This document shows, one piece after another, positions 33,432 to 42,494 of a DNA stretch of 64,000 bases. This DNA is from Mycobacterium sp. E183 (GTDB lineage Bacteria > Actinomycetota > Actinomycetes > Mycobacteriales > Mycobacteriaceae): positions 34,390-98,389 of the forward strand of contig NZ_LZJN01000163.1 of NCBI RefSeq assembly GCF_001667735.1, written 5' to 3'. A program made the position numbers and the translations under genes. Numbering within the stretch: the first letter of the stretch is position 1; each line of letters opens with the position of its first letter. The notes under the pieces were generated by a model. It saw only the letters and a list, made by a program, of their open reading frames with translations. It did no database searches and was not told the DNA's origin.

Positions 33432-34051
33432 TGCCGCGCCGCCATCGGCTTGGCGTCCGGGCGGCGAAGATACAGCGCCACCAACGGCAGCGGGGGCTGC
33501 GACCAGTCGGGCACCGCGGCGACGAGCCCGGCCGGCGTGGGGTAGACGGGCCCGCGCTGCGGCAATCCGAACAGGGCGGCGTGCTCCTTCGAGCCGGCCA
33601 CCGCCTGGGCCGGGCCCGGGTCGACGTCGGCCGGGGCGTTGACCCCGGGTCCTTCCATCCGGAACCCGTCGCGGTAACGGGCCCAGTAGATCTCGCGCCG
33701 CCGGGCGTCGGTGACCACCAGCGTCTCGCCGGTGGTCCGCACCCCGATCGCGTCCAGGCTGCACACGCCGCGCACCGGGATGTCCAGCGCGTGTCCGTAG
33801 GCGGATGCGGTCGCCATTCCGGCCCGCAGGCCGGTGAACGGGCCGGGGCCGCAGCCGACCACGACGGCCTCCAGATCGCTCATCGTCAGCCCCGCGTCGG
33901 CGAGGGCGGCCACCACGTTCGGGGTCAGCCGTTCGGCGTGCGCCCGGGCGTCGACGGTGACCCGCTCGGCCAGCACGCTCAGGTCGTCGCGCCGCACGAT
34001 CCCGGCCGTCACGGCCGGGGTCGCGGTGTCGAGCGCCAGAACGATACTCAC
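33428..34051 (-). CDS. tsaB: TsaB, t6A synthesis protein
   Basis: A 207-residue TsaB, the TsaD paralogue that scaffolds the TsaBDE complex. It has LALDTATPAVTAGIVR, ARAHAERLTPNVVAALADAG, the hallmark VVVGCGPGPFTGLRAGMATA and LVVTDARRREIYWARY. GTG 34051 overlaps the tsaE stop as GTGA; longer upstream frames have no support. Confidence 0.93.
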   Translation of the reverse strand: MSIVLALDTATPAVTAGIVRRDDLSVLAERVTVDARAHAERLTPNVVAALADAGLTMSDLEAVVVGCGPGPFTGLRAGMATASAYGHALDIPVRGVCSLDAIGVRTTGETLVVTDARRREIYWARYRDGFRMEGPGVNAPADVDPGPAQAVAGSKEHAALFGLPQRGPVYPTPAGLVAAVPDWSQPPLPLVALYLRRPDAKPMAARQ

Positions 34052-34626
34052 GACCGAACCCACTGCCACGAGGCGATCCGCACGTCCGAACCGCTGAGGC
34101 GTTCCAGACGAACGTCGAGGTGCCGCTCGGCGAGTCGCTCGACGATGCCCTCGCCCCACTCCACGACCACCACCGCGCCGTCGAGGTCGGTGTCGAGGTC
34201 GAGCGAGTCGAGCTCGCCGAGCAGGTCGGCGCCGTCGTGGTCCAAAAGCCGGTACATGTCGACATGAATCATCGTCGGTGTCCCCGGCCGCCGCGGCGGG
34301 TGCACCCGCGCCAGCACGTACGACGGCGAGGTGACCGGGCCGTCGACGTCCATCGCCGCGGCAATCCCCTTGGCCAGGACGGTCTTTCCCGCGCCGAGCG
34401 GGCCGGTGAGCACCACGACGTCCCCCGCCTTCAGCTGCTCGCCCAGCCGAGACCCCAGGGCGACGGTGTCCTCGACCCGTTCGAGGGTGGCCGTGCCCGC
34501 GTCATCCGCCTGCGGTGATCGCAAGCGCGGCGAAGCCGGGCGCGGCGGGTCACCGCCATCCGCCTGCGGTGATCGCAAGCGCGGCGAAGCCGGGCGCGGC
34601 GGGTCACCGCCATCCGGGCTAGCCAC
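34048..34626 (-). CDS. tsaE: TsaE, t6A synthesis ATPase with repeat-encoded N-terminal extension
   Basis: A 192-residue TsaE. The P-loop is LTGPLGAGKTVLAKGIA, followed by SPSYVLARVHPPRR, MIHVDMYRLLDHDGADLL and VVVVEWGEGI. Residues 5-40 are two identical 18-residue units (DGGDPPRPASPRLRSPQA) encoded by a tandem 54-bp MIRU-like repeat inserted in frame. Without them the length is 156, so the extension probably lies outside the fold. GTG 34626 overlaps the hydrolase stop by 8 bp. A start after the repeats is not excluded, but no good ribosome-binding site is visible there. Confidence 0.88.
   Translation of the reverse strand: MASPDGGDPPRPASPRLRSPQADGGDPPRPASPRLRSPQADDAGTATLERVEDTVALGSRLGEQLKAGDVVVLTGPLGAGKTVLAKGIAAAMDVDGPVTSPSYVLARVHPPRRPGTPTMIHVDMYRLLDHDGADLLGELDSLDLDTDLDGAVVVVEWGEGIVERLAERHLDVRLERLSGSDVRIASWQWVRS
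34505..34612. repeat. Two tandem 54-bp MIRU-like repeats inside the tsaE 5' end
   Basis: Two identical 54-bp units (34505-34558 and 34559-34612) share the core CCGCCGCGCTTGCGATCACC-type sequence, here in the opposite orientation, with the groES-groEL1 repeats. Eighteen codons per unit keep the tsaE frame open. Confidence 0.88.
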
Positions 34627-35734
34627 GGCGCCGCAGCCTTTCCCGCATCCACCGGGCGGTCAGGGCGACGCGGCCCGGGGTGGCCCGCTTGACCAGCCGG
34701 ACCAACCCGTCGTTGATCGCCTCGGGCTTGTCCAGCAGCGCGAGGTGGCTGGCCCCGCGAACGATGACCAGCTCGGATTGCGGCAGCGAGGCCGCCATCT
34801 TGCGGGAGTATTCGTCCGGTGTCAGCAGGTCGTGGTCACCGCAGGCGATCAGCGTGGGGATGCGCAGCAGGGTCCACAGGCCGGCGGTCTCGTCGTGGGC
34901 TTCCAGGGCATCCAGGAACTCGACCATGGTCGGGATCGGTGTGCCGTTCATCATCCGCTGCGAGAAGGCGTCCAGGCTGCGGCTGACGTGCAGGTCGCTG
35001 TAGGAGGCGGCCCGCAGGACCGGCCCGATCAGCGAACGCGACATGTTGCGGCCGCGGTGCATCAGCTTGGGCGCGGAGCGTGCGGTGAACCGAAATGCTT
35101 CCAACGCAGGGTTTTTCAGGATCTCGCCGAGCGGGGACCTGGCGACGCCCTCGGCCGCTGAGGAGATCAACGCGGCGCCGACGATCCGGCGCCCGTACTG
35201 GTCGGGGAATTGGCGGGCGTGCGACAACACCGTCATGCCGCCCATGGAGTGCCCGACCAGCACGACCATTCCGCGCGGCGCCACCACCTGGAGCACGCTT
35301 TCCAGGTCCCTACCGAGTTGGGTCAGCGTGTAGCTCTGGGGCGGCGCCTCGTCGGATTGCCCGTGCCCGCGCTGGTCGTAGAAGACCATCCGGACGCCTG
35401 GGCCCAGATGCTGGGGCAGCCGCGTCCGCTGGAAATGAAAGGCGCCCATCCGCAGGCAGAACCCGTGGACGAAGACCATGGTCAGCGGGGCGTCCGCGGG
35501 GCCGGCCTCGCGAATCGCCAACGACACCCCGTCCGGGGTGGTCACCACGGAGCGGCGGTCGTCGTCGATCCTGTCGAAATCCTCGTCGGCGTAAGGGTCT
35601 TCGACGCCACGGGTGCGCTGGACCATCGAGCGGCGGGCCGAGGCTCCCACGATGGTGGCGAGGGCCGTCACCCCCGCCCCTCCCGCGAACCAAGCCCTCC
35701 CCCGTTGGCGCCTGCGAGTTCTCTCACGGCTCAA
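34619..35734 (-). CDS. Alpha/beta hydrolase with N-terminal membrane segment
   Basis: A 371-residue alpha/beta hydrolase. A basic N terminus and hydrophobic stretch (AWFAGGAGVTALATIVGASA) suggest membrane association. The oxyanion region is MVFVHGFCLRMGAFHFQ, the nucleophile elbow VLVGHSMGGMT, and later elements are IACGDHDLLTP and VRGASHLALLDKPEA, giving a complete Ser-Asp-His triad. It overlaps the alr 3' end by 11 bp and the tsaE start by 8 bp, so it is embedded in the alr-tsaE operon. The substrate is unknown. Confidence 0.87.
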   Translation of the reverse strand: MSRERTRRRQRGRAWFAGGAGVTALATIVGASARRSMVQRTRGVEDPYADEDFDRIDDDRRSVVTTPDGVSLAIREAGPADAPLTMVFVHGFCLRMGAFHFQRTRLPQHLGPGVRMVFYDQRGHGQSDEAPPQSYTLTQLGRDLESVLQVVAPRGMVVLVGHSMGGMTVLSHARQFPDQYGRRIVGAALISSAAEGVARSPLGEILKNPALEAFRFTARSAPKLMHRGRNMSRSLIGPVLRAASYSDLHVSRSLDAFSQRMMNGTPIPTMVEFLDALEAHDETAGLWTLLRIPTLIACGDHDLLTPDEYSRKMAASLPQSELVIVRGASHLALLDKPEAINDGLVRLVKRATPGRVALTARWMRERLRRRG

Positions 35735-36908
35735 TGGTTTGCGCCTCGCGGTAGGTCCGGGTGATCCGCCCGCGCGGGCTGGTCACCACTTCGTAGTGGA
35801 TGGTGCCGAGCAGGTCGGCCCAGTCCTGCGCGGTGGGTTCCCCGCCGGTGCCGGGCCCGAACAAGATCGCCTCGTCACCCTCGGTCACGTCGGTGCGGCC
35901 GGGGCCGAGGTCGACGACGAACTGGTCCATGCAGATCCGGCCGACGCCCGGGCGGCGCTTGCCGTTGATCAACACCTCCAATCGTCCCCCCAGCGAACGG
36001 AACACGCCGTCCGCGTAACCGACGGGCAGCAGGGCCAGAGTGGTGTCGCGCTCCGCGGTCCAGGTGTGCCCGTACGACACGCTCTCCCCGGCGCGGATCG
36101 ACTTCACCAGCGCGACAGGGCATTTCACCGTCATCGCCGGGATCAGCCCCATGTCGCCGAGCTCGGGCACCGGGCTCAGGCCGTACACCGCGACACCGGG
36201 CCGCACCAGGTCGAAGGCAAGGTCGGGACGCGACATGGTGGCCGATGAGTTCGCCAGGTGCGCGACCTCGAACCCCACCCCCTGTGCGCCCGCCTGCGCC
36301 AGCATGTCGCTGAACCGTTGGGCCTGAAGGTCATTGACGGGGTTGGCCGGTTGATCGGCGAACACCATGTGTGACATCAGCCCGCGCAGGCGGATGGCCT
36401 CCTCGGCGACGGCGCGGCGCAGCGCGGCCAGCATCGACGGGTACCGCGACGGGTGGACGCCGTTGCGGTTCAGCCCCGTATCCACCTTCACCGAGACGGT
36501 CGCGGCCCGGCCGGTGCGGCGCGCCGCGTCCAGCAGCTCGTCGAGCTGGCGCTCCGAGGACACGGCGATCTCGACGTCGGCCAGCAGCGCGGGCCCGAAG
36601 TCGATGCCGGGCGGGTGCAGCCACGCCAGCACCGGTGCGCCGATGCCGTCGGCGCGCAGCGCCAGCGCCTCGGCGACCGTGGCGACGCCCAGCTCGGCGG
36701 CACCGCCGGCCAGCGCCGCGCGGGCGGCCCGGGTGGCGCCGTGGCCGTAACCGTCGGCCTTGACGACGGCCATCACCTGCGCGCGGCCGGCGTGCTCGCA
36801 CAGCAACCGCACGTTGTGTTCGATGGCGCCCAGGTCGACCAGGGCCTCGGCGACGAGGCCCGGCGTCAGGGAGATCGGCGCAACGGCCCGCCCATTCATG
36901 GCCGCCAT
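35724..36908 (-). CDS. alr: Alanine racemase
   Basis: A 394-residue PLP-dependent alanine racemase that supplies D-alanine for peptidoglycan. The PLP lysine is Lys50 in MAVVKADGYGHG, the second base Tyr is in VSYGHTWTAERD, and the PLP phosphate region is FEVAHLANSSATM. ATG 36908 is chosen; ATG 36899 is in frame and possible. A much longer upstream frame is a shadow. It leads the alr-hydrolase-tsaE-tsaB-rimI-tsaD run. Confidence 0.94.
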   Translation of the reverse strand: MAAMNGRAVAPISLTPGLVAEALVDLGAIEHNVRLLCEHAGRAQVMAVVKADGYGHGATRAARAALAGGAAELGVATVAEALALRADGIGAPVLAWLHPPGIDFGPALLADVEIAVSSERQLDELLDAARRTGRAATVSVKVDTGLNRNGVHPSRYPSMLAALRRAVAEEAIRLRGLMSHMVFADQPANPVNDLQAQRFSDMLAQAGAQGVGFEVAHLANSSATMSRPDLAFDLVRPGVAVYGLSPVPELGDMGLIPAMTVKCPVALVKSIRAGESVSYGHTWTAERDTTLALLPVGYADGVFRSLGGRLEVLINGKRRPGVGRICMDQFVVDLGPGRTDVTEGDEAILFGPGTGGEPTAQDWADLLGTIHYEVVTSPRGRITRTYREAQTIEP

Positions 36909-37039
36909 TGTCCCAGAATCGGCCGCAGGCGCGGCCCGCCGCAGGCCCAGCCTTGCCCCATTCGTCACAGTGGCCACATAACTCCCCCGTTCTGACCGCG
37001 CCCGATGTGCCCGCCTCCGAGCGACAAGCGACGACGTCA

Positions 37040-37077
37040 GCGCCGGAAGGCGCCCCGTCTCGGCGCCGGAAGGCGCC
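37040..37077. terminator. Twin hairpins between gadB and alr
   Basis: Two copies of GGCGCC-GGAA-GGCGCC (the first lacks its first G) with the spacer CCGTCTC occur at 37040-37054 and 37062-37077. They lie in the 251-bp gap after the gadB stop, before alr. They probably terminate gadB transcription. Nothing else is recognisable in that gap. Confidence 0.5.
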
Positions 37078-37159
37078 GCGTCTCCCCCGCGGGCGGCGCG
37101 CTGTCGCTGTGAGGCGGGCAACACGCGCATTCCGTCCGCGGCGGCAGCCGGCCCATCGC

Positions 37160-38542
37160 TCAGTGCGCGAAGTGCTGCGCCTCGTAATGGCCGCCAGGCT
37201 TGAGCTTGTCCAGCGAGGTCAGCGCCGAGACGGCGTCGTCGTGCAGCGCGCGGGCCAGGTCGGCCGAAAGCCCCTCGCGCACCACGATGCGCAGCACCGA
37301 CACGTCGGTGGCGTTGTCGGGCATGGTGTAGGCGGGCACCTGCCAGCCGTAGGTGCGCAGCTCGTGCGAGACGTCGAACTCGGTGTAGCCGCGATCCCCG
37401 GCGAGCCGGAAGGCGACCACCGGGATCGCCGACCCGTCGGAGATCAGCTCGCAACGCTCGCTCACCCGCAACTGCTCGCCCAGCCACCGCGCCGTCCCGG
37501 ACAGCGCCTGCATCACCTTGGTGTAGCCGTCGCGGCCCAGCCGCAGGAAGTTGTAGTACTGGCCGACCACCTGGTTGCCGGGCCGGGAGAAGTTCAGCGT
37601 GAAGGTGGGCATGTCGCCGCCGAGGTAATTGACCCGGAACACCAGTTCCTCGGGCAGGTACTCCTTGCTGCGCCACACCACGAACCCCACACCGGGATAG
37701 GTCAGCCCGTACTTGTGCCCGCTGACGTTGATCGACACCACCCGGGGCAGCCGGAAATCCCACTTCAGCTCGGGGTGCAGGAAGGGCACCACGAACCCGC
37801 CGCTGGCGGCGTCGACGTGCACCGGGACGTCCACGCCCCCGCCGGCCGCCAGCTTGTCCAGCGCGCCGCAGATGTCGGCGACGGGTTCCAGCTCACCGGT
37901 GTAGGTGGTGCCCAGGATCGCCACCACGCCGATGGTGTCCTCGTCGACGGCGTCGATGACCTGTTCGGGGGTGATGACGTAGCGCCCCTCCTCCATGGGC
38001 AGGTAGCGGGGTTCGACGTCGAAGTAGCGGCAGAACTTCTCCCAGACCACCTGCACGTTGGAGCCCATCACCAGGTTGGGGGTGCGGCCCTTCCAGTCCT
38101 TGCCGACCTTCTGCCGCCAGCGCCATTTCATGGCCAGGCCGCCGAGCATGACGGCCTCGCTGGAGCCGATCGTGGACACCCCGCACGCGCTGTAGGGGTC
38201 GGCGTCGTCGAGGCCGTCCGCGTGGAACAGGTCGGCCACCATGCACACGCAGCGCTGCTCGATCGCGGCGGTCGCCGGGTATTCGTCCTTGTCGATCATG
38301 TTCTTGTCGAACGTCTCGGCCATCAGCCGGCCGGCCTCGGGGTCCATCCAGGTGGTCACGAAGGTCGCCAGGTTCAGCCGGGAACTGCCGTCGAGCATCA
38401 GCTCGTCGTGGATGAAGCGGTAGGCGGCCTCGGGGTCCATCGATTCGTCGGGCATCCGCAGCGCCGGGACGGGCGCGGTGAACAGGCGGCCGGTGTAGGC
38501 CGGGGCGATCGAGTGCGCGGGCAGCGACGGGTGTTGGGGCAC
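37160..38542 (-). CDS. gadB: Glutamate decarboxylase
   Basis: A 460-residue group II PLP decarboxylase that converts glutamate to GABA, consuming a proton. The PLP lysine is in INVSGHKYGLTYPG, with the stacking/aspartate region VPVHVDAASGGFVVPFLHPE and the active-site stretch CGVSTIGSSEAVMLGGLAMK. The length fits Rv3432c. It lies 15 bp downstream of nnr on the same strand. Confidence 0.94.
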   Translation of the reverse strand: MPQHPSLPAHSIAPAYTGRLFTAPVPALRMPDESMDPEAAYRFIHDELMLDGSSRLNLATFVTTWMDPEAGRLMAETFDKNMIDKDEYPATAAIEQRCVCMVADLFHADGLDDADPYSACGVSTIGSSEAVMLGGLAMKWRWRQKVGKDWKGRTPNLVMGSNVQVVWEKFCRYFDVEPRYLPMEEGRYVITPEQVIDAVDEDTIGVVAILGTTYTGELEPVADICGALDKLAAGGGVDVPVHVDAASGGFVVPFLHPELKWDFRLPRVVSINVSGHKYGLTYPGVGFVVWRSKEYLPEELVFRVNYLGGDMPTFTLNFSRPGNQVVGQYYNFLRLGRDGYTKVMQALSGTARWLGEQLRVSERCELISDGSAIPVVAFRLAGDRGYTEFDVSHELRTYGWQVPAYTMPDNATDVSVLRIVVREGLSADLARALHDDAVSALTSLDKLKPGGHYEAQHFAH

Positions 38543-38557
38543 GGGTGAGAATCCTTC

Positions 38558-39979
38558 CTAGAGGGCGGCCAGCGCCGCCCTGATGTGCGGAACCATGCGG
38601 GACGATGACGTCGGCGCGTCACCGGGGCCCGGGTCGGCGGCCGACAACGCCGCCGCCCGCGCGTGGACGAACGCGGCCGCCGCGGCCGCCTCGACCGCCG
38701 GCAGGCCCGCCGCGAGCAGCGCGCCGATCATGCCGGACAGCACGTCACCGGAGCCGGCGGTGGCCGCCCAGGATTGCCCGGCCGGGTTGAGGTATACCGG
38801 ACCGCCCGGATCGGCGACGACGGTGACGTTCCCCTTCAGCAGCACGGTGGCGCCGAAGGTGTCGGCCAATTTCCGGCATGCGCCCACGCGGTCGTCCCCG
38901 GGGGGACTGCCCGCCAGGCGGGCGAATTCACCGGCGTGGGGCGTCAGCACCGTCGGTGCGGTGCGGTTGGCGGCCAACTCCGGGTGCGCCGCCAGGATGG
39001 TCAGCCCGTCGGCGTCCACGATCACCGGCAGGTCGGTCTCCAGCGCGAACCACAATGCGGCGGCCCCGGCGTCGTCGGTGCCCAATCCCGGCCCGACGAC
39101 CCAGGATTGGACCCGCCCGGCCGACGCGGGTGTGGGTGACGCGATCACCTCCGGCCAGTGCGCCAGCACCTCACGGTGCGCGCTGCCGGCGTAGCGGACC
39201 ATGCCGGAGGTCGCCGCGACGGCCGCCCCGGTGCACAGCACCGCCGCCCCGGGATACGTCGAGGAGCCGGCCATCACACCGGTCACACCCTGGGTGTACT
39301 TGTCGTCGTGGGGTCCGGGCACCGGCCAGCGCGCGGCCACGTCGGCCGCCTCGAAGCCCAGCACGTCCGTCTCCGGCAGATCCAGCCCGATGTCGATCAG
39401 CGTGACGCGCCCGCAGTCGCCGAGCGCGTGCACGGGCTTGAGGCCGCCGAAGGTCACGGTCACCGCGGCGCGCACCGCGGGCCCCGTCACCGCCCCGGTC
39501 GCCACGTCGACCCCGCTGGGGATGTCGACCGCGACCACCGGGATGCCGGCATCGTCGACCGCCGCGAACACCTCGGCCGCGGCCGGGCGTAACGGCCCGG
39601 AGCCGGAGATGCCCACCACCCCGTCGATGACGAGATCGGTTGCCGGCGAGACGCTTTCGACGATCCGGCCGCCGGCCTTCCGGAACGCCGCCAGCCCCTT
39701 GCGGTGCGTGCGTTCCGGGTTGAGCAGCACCGCGTCGGCGGCCGCGCCGCGACGGCGCAAAAAGGTGGCGGCCCACAGCGCGTCACCACCGTTGTCGCCG
39801 GAGCCGACGACCGCGCACACCCGGCGGCCGGCCACCCCGCCGGTGCGAGCGCGCAACTCGGCGACGATCTCCGCGGCGAGGCCGAACGCGGCCCGCCTCA
39901 TCAGGGCCCCGTCGGGCAGGCTGGCCAGCAGCGGAGCCTCGGCCTGGCGGATCGCGTCTACGGAGTAGTAGTGCCGCAC
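38558..39979 (-). CDS. nnr: Bifunctional NAD(P)H-hydrate epimerase / ADP-dependent dehydratase
   Basis: A 473-residue Nnr that repairs hydrated NAD(P)H. The N-terminal YjeF epimerase domain has CAVVGSGDNGGDALWAATFL and VAVDIPSGVDVATG. The C-terminal ribokinase-like dehydratase has WVVGPGLGTDDAG, VLTPHAGEFARL and the catalytic GQSWAATAGSGDVLSGMIGA. GTG 39979 gives the start MRHYYSVD and the length known for Rv3433c, and has a -10 box 7 bases upstream. GTG 39988 lies within that box and is rejected. Confidence 0.94.
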   Translation of the reverse strand: MRHYYSVDAIRQAEAPLLASLPDGALMRRAAFGLAAEIVAELRARTGGVAGRRVCAVVGSGDNGGDALWAATFLRRRGAAADAVLLNPERTHRKGLAAFRKAGGRIVESVSPATDLVIDGVVGISGSGPLRPAAAEVFAAVDDAGIPVVAVDIPSGVDVATGAVTGPAVRAAVTVTFGGLKPVHALGDCGRVTLIDIGLDLPETDVLGFEAADVAARWPVPGPHDDKYTQGVTGVMAGSSTYPGAAVLCTGAAVAATSGMVRYAGSAHREVLAHWPEVIASPTPASAGRVQSWVVGPGLGTDDAGAAALWFALETDLPVIVDADGLTILAAHPELAANRTAPTVLTPHAGEFARLAGSPPGDDRVGACRKLADTFGATVLLKGNVTVVADPGGPVYLNPAGQSWAATAGSGDVLSGMIGALLAAGLPAVEAAAAAAFVHARAAALSAADPGPGDAPTSSSRMVPHIRAALAAL

Positions 39980-39986
39980 CTTAGCC

Positions 39987-39992
39987 ACATTA
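39987..39992 (-). promoter_or_regulatory. Putative -10 of leaderless nnr transcript
   Basis: TAATGT on the reverse strand ends 7 bases before the nnr GTG, with no Shine-Dalgarno sequence between. This is the standard leaderless arrangement. Confidence 0.55.
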
Positions 39993-40012
39993 CGGGTCAG
40001 CGGCCGCGCCGC

Positions 40013-40726
40013 TCAGGCCGATGCCTCGGGCGACCGGCGGCGCCGCGCCATGGCCCGCAGGCGCGCCGGGCTCAGCTGCCTCGGGTCCTGGTGGCGCGTC
40101 ATCGGGTAGAAGCAGAGGCCGACCAGGATCGAGGTGAAATGACCGATTGCGGTGAAGTTCAGCTCAATCCGGTCCATCGTGATCAACGGGAAACCGAAGA
40201 TGATGAAGAGCACGCCCAGATAGCCCCAGCGCCATGGTCGCGCGATGTGATAGGCGAGCACGGCCATCACCCCGACCAAAAAGTAGCTGACGCCGATGTC
40301 GCGGGCGTGCACCAGCCGTTCCGAGGCGTCGTGTTGCTCGATGGCGAAATACAGCAGCCCCTCGCTGAAATAGGTCGACAGGATGTGGGCACTCAATCCG
40401 ACTGTGAGCCAGCGCAACTGGCCCAGCCAGTGTTCGGCCGGCGCCAGGAACAACGAGAAGAGGATCAGGTACGGGGTCAGGTTGTCGCCGTCGATCCACA
40501 GCAGGCTGGAGAACAGGACGTCGAGCGGGTCGCGCGCCAGTCCGTGGATGTTGGTGGAATGGTGCATCAGCATCGAGTGCAGCTGCCGCTGGGGCAGCCA
40601 GTGCTGGATGAGCGTGGTGATGAACAGGACGAGCAACCAGCCGTACGTCAGCGGCGCGCTGCTGACGTAGTGCCAGACCGCCAGTCCCATGCTGCGCAGT
40701 CGGGACCGCACCGGTGCGTTCGTCAC
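40013..40726 (-). CDS. Rhomboid-like multi-pass membrane protein, Rv3434c-like
   Basis: A 237-residue membrane protein, the same length as I recall for Rv3434c. It has about six hydrophobic segments, including YGWLLVLFITTLIQHWLP, YLILFSLFLAPAEHWLG, VSYFLVGVMAVLAYHIA and YLGVLFIIFGFPLITMD, and a short basic C terminus. The topology recalls rhomboid-like proteins, but no Gly-x-Ser-x catalytic motif is visible. GTG 40726 is preceded by AAGGTAAGGA. It follows the DUF4436 cluster on the same strand. Confidence 0.8.
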   Translation of the reverse strand: MTNAPVRSRLRSMGLAVWHYVSSAPLTYGWLLVLFITTLIQHWLPQRQLHSMLMHHSTNIHGLARDPLDVLFSSLLWIDGDNLTPYLILFSLFLAPAEHWLGQLRWLTVGLSAHILSTYFSEGLLYFAIEQHDASERLVHARDIGVSYFLVGVMAVLAYHIARPWRWGYLGVLFIIFGFPLITMDRIELNFTAIGHFTSILVGLCFYPMTRHQDPRQLSPARLRAMARRRRSPEASA

Positions 40727-40764
40727 GTCCTTACCTTCGCACGCGGACCGTTGGGTTGCCGCAC

Positions 40765-41613
40765 CTAAGCGGGGGGCGCGCCGGGCTGCGGAGGGTCGGG
40801 CCGCAGATGCCTCCACCAGCAGGCGACGTAGAGCAGCATCGATATCACCAACACGACGAGCACCCAGAGAACAATGGTGATGTCGATCCAGCCGCCGAAG
40901 GGCGGCGAGCCGGGTAGCGCGTTGCGCAACGGCACAACCGCGAAAAGCATTGCCGCGTACCACGTCGTCATCGGCGGCTGAAACTTCCGCCGGTCACGCA
41001 GCGTCTGGACCGCGACGAACAGGCCGACCCCGGCGATGGCGATGAGTACGCCGCAGATGACGATGCCGAACGCCGCCGCGCTCAGGGAGCGCCGCAGAGT
41101 GACTCGGTAGGGACCGAGCCCTCCGCCGTTGTCGGCGGTGACCTGCCAGCCCGGAAGGTGGTTGACGAACGTCGCGGGCAGGCGCTCGGGCACGCCTCCC
41201 TCACCGCCGTGCAGGAGTTCGACCTCGATCGGCCCGGACTCGTAGCGATCGAAGGGCCAGCGTTCTATCTCCCCGGCAATCGTCACCGGGACGGGAAACA
41301 CACCGGGCAGCATGCCCTTGGTCCAGCTCCGGCGGGTGGGTGTCGCCGCGGATCGGACCCACAGGCTGAGGTCTTCGTTGAGGTGCTGCGTCTGGGGATC
41401 CAGTAGGGCCGATCCGGGCGAAATGGCGAGGTTGATGACGACGACGCTGTAGTTGGACTGAACGTCTTCGACCGTGAACGTCGCGATGCTGCTGCCGCCC
41501 GCGGCCGGGACTTCCGCCCGGTGATTCGCGGTGCGGCTGTGCGCGTACAGCGCGACCGACGCGACGTATGCCGCAAGGACGGACACGATGAGTCCTACGA
41601 CGGCGAACCTCAT
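40765..41613 (-). CDS. DUF4436 membrane protein, paralogue 1
   Basis: A 282-residue protein with one N-terminal TM helix (VVGLIVSVLAAYVASVALYA), an extracytoplasmic domain (MLPGVFPVPVTIAGEIERWP, GLGPYRVTLRRSL), and three C-terminal TM helices around RRKFQPPMTTWYAAMLFAVV and PFGGWIDITIVLWVLVVLVI. Rv3435c is the likely counterpart in M. tuberculosis. The ATG at 41613 overlaps the paralogue 2 stop as ATGA. It is closest to paralogue 2. Function unknown. Confidence 0.85.
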   Translation of the reverse strand: MRFAVVGLIVSVLAAYVASVALYAHSRTANHRAEVPAAGGSSIATFTVEDVQSNYSVVVINLAISPGSALLDPQTQHLNEDLSLWVRSAATPTRRSWTKGMLPGVFPVPVTIAGEIERWPFDRYESGPIEVELLHGGEGGVPERLPATFVNHLPGWQVTADNGGGLGPYRVTLRRSLSAAAFGIVICGVLIAIAGVGLFVAVQTLRDRRKFQPPMTTWYAAMLFAVVPLRNALPGSPPFGGWIDITIVLWVLVVLVISMLLYVACWWRHLRPDPPQPGAPPA

Positions 41614-42449
41614 AACGGATTCGCCGGCGCCGCAGGGACGTCGGGCCTCAGATGCCGCCACCAGCAGGCGATGTAGAGCAGCATCGACACCACCAGGACG
41701 ACGAGCACCCACAACACGAGGGTGATGTCGATCCAGCCGCCGAAGGGCGGGGAGCCGGGCAGCGCATTGCGCAACGGCACCACCGCGAACAGCATCGCCG
41801 CGTACCACGTCGTCATCGGCGGCTGAAACTTCCGGCGGTTGCGCAACGTCTGAACGGCGACGAACAGGCCCAGCCCGGCGATGGCGACCAGCACGGCGCA
41901 GATGACGATGCCGAACGCCGCCGCGCTCAGGGAGCGGTGCACGCTCACCCGGTACGGACCCGGTCCGTCGGCGGACACCTGCCAACCGGAAAGGTGATTG
42001 ACGAAGGTCACCGGCAGCCGCTCGGCGACGGTGTCGCTGCCGCCGCGCATGAGCTCGATCTCTATCGGCCCCGAACCGTAACGGTCGAAGGGCCAATTCT
42101 CGATCTCCCCCGCGATGGTCAGCGGGACGGGGAAGACGCCGGGGAGCATGCCCTTGGTCCAGGTGCGGCGGGTCGGCGTCGCCACGGATCGCACGCGGAG
42201 GCCGAGGTCTTGGTTGAGATGCCCGGTTTGCGGATCCAGCAGGCCCGACCCCGGCGAGATGGACAGGTTCGCCATCAGCACGCTGTAGTTCGACTGGATG
42301 TCCTCGACGACCAACGTCGCCGTGCTGCGGTCACCCCCGGCCACCGCCTGTTGGTGGTGATGGTGACCCCCACTGTTGGCGTACAGCGCCACCGAGGCGA
42401 CGTAGGCCCCGACGACGCCCACGATCAACGCTATGACGCCGTACCTCAC
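41610..42449 (-). CDS. DUF4436 membrane protein, paralogue 2
   Basis: A 279-residue member of the same family with the same topology (one N-terminal and three C-terminal TM helices). Shared landmarks are VVEDIQSNYSVLMANLSISP, TKGMLPGVFPVPLTIAGEIE and WIDITLVLWVLVVLVVSMLL. A short His run (GGHHHHQQ) follows the first TM helix. It is translationally coupled to paralogue 1 and is its nearest relative, suggesting a recent duplication. Confidence 0.85.
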   Translation of the reverse strand: MRYGVIALIVGVVGAYVASVALYANSGGHHHHQQAVAGGDRSTATLVVEDIQSNYSVLMANLSISPGSGLLDPQTGHLNQDLGLRVRSVATPTRRTWTKGMLPGVFPVPLTIAGEIENWPFDRYGSGPIEIELMRGGSDTVAERLPVTFVNHLSGWQVSADGPGPYRVSVHRSLSAAAFGIVICAVLVAIAGLGLFVAVQTLRNRRKFQPPMTTWYAAMLFAVVPLRNALPGSPPFGGWIDITLVLWVLVVLVVSMLLYIACWWRHLRPDVPAAPANPL

Positions 42450-42494
42450 GACCCCCCCTACTCGATAACGAAATGTGTTGAAGCGAAAGGGGTA

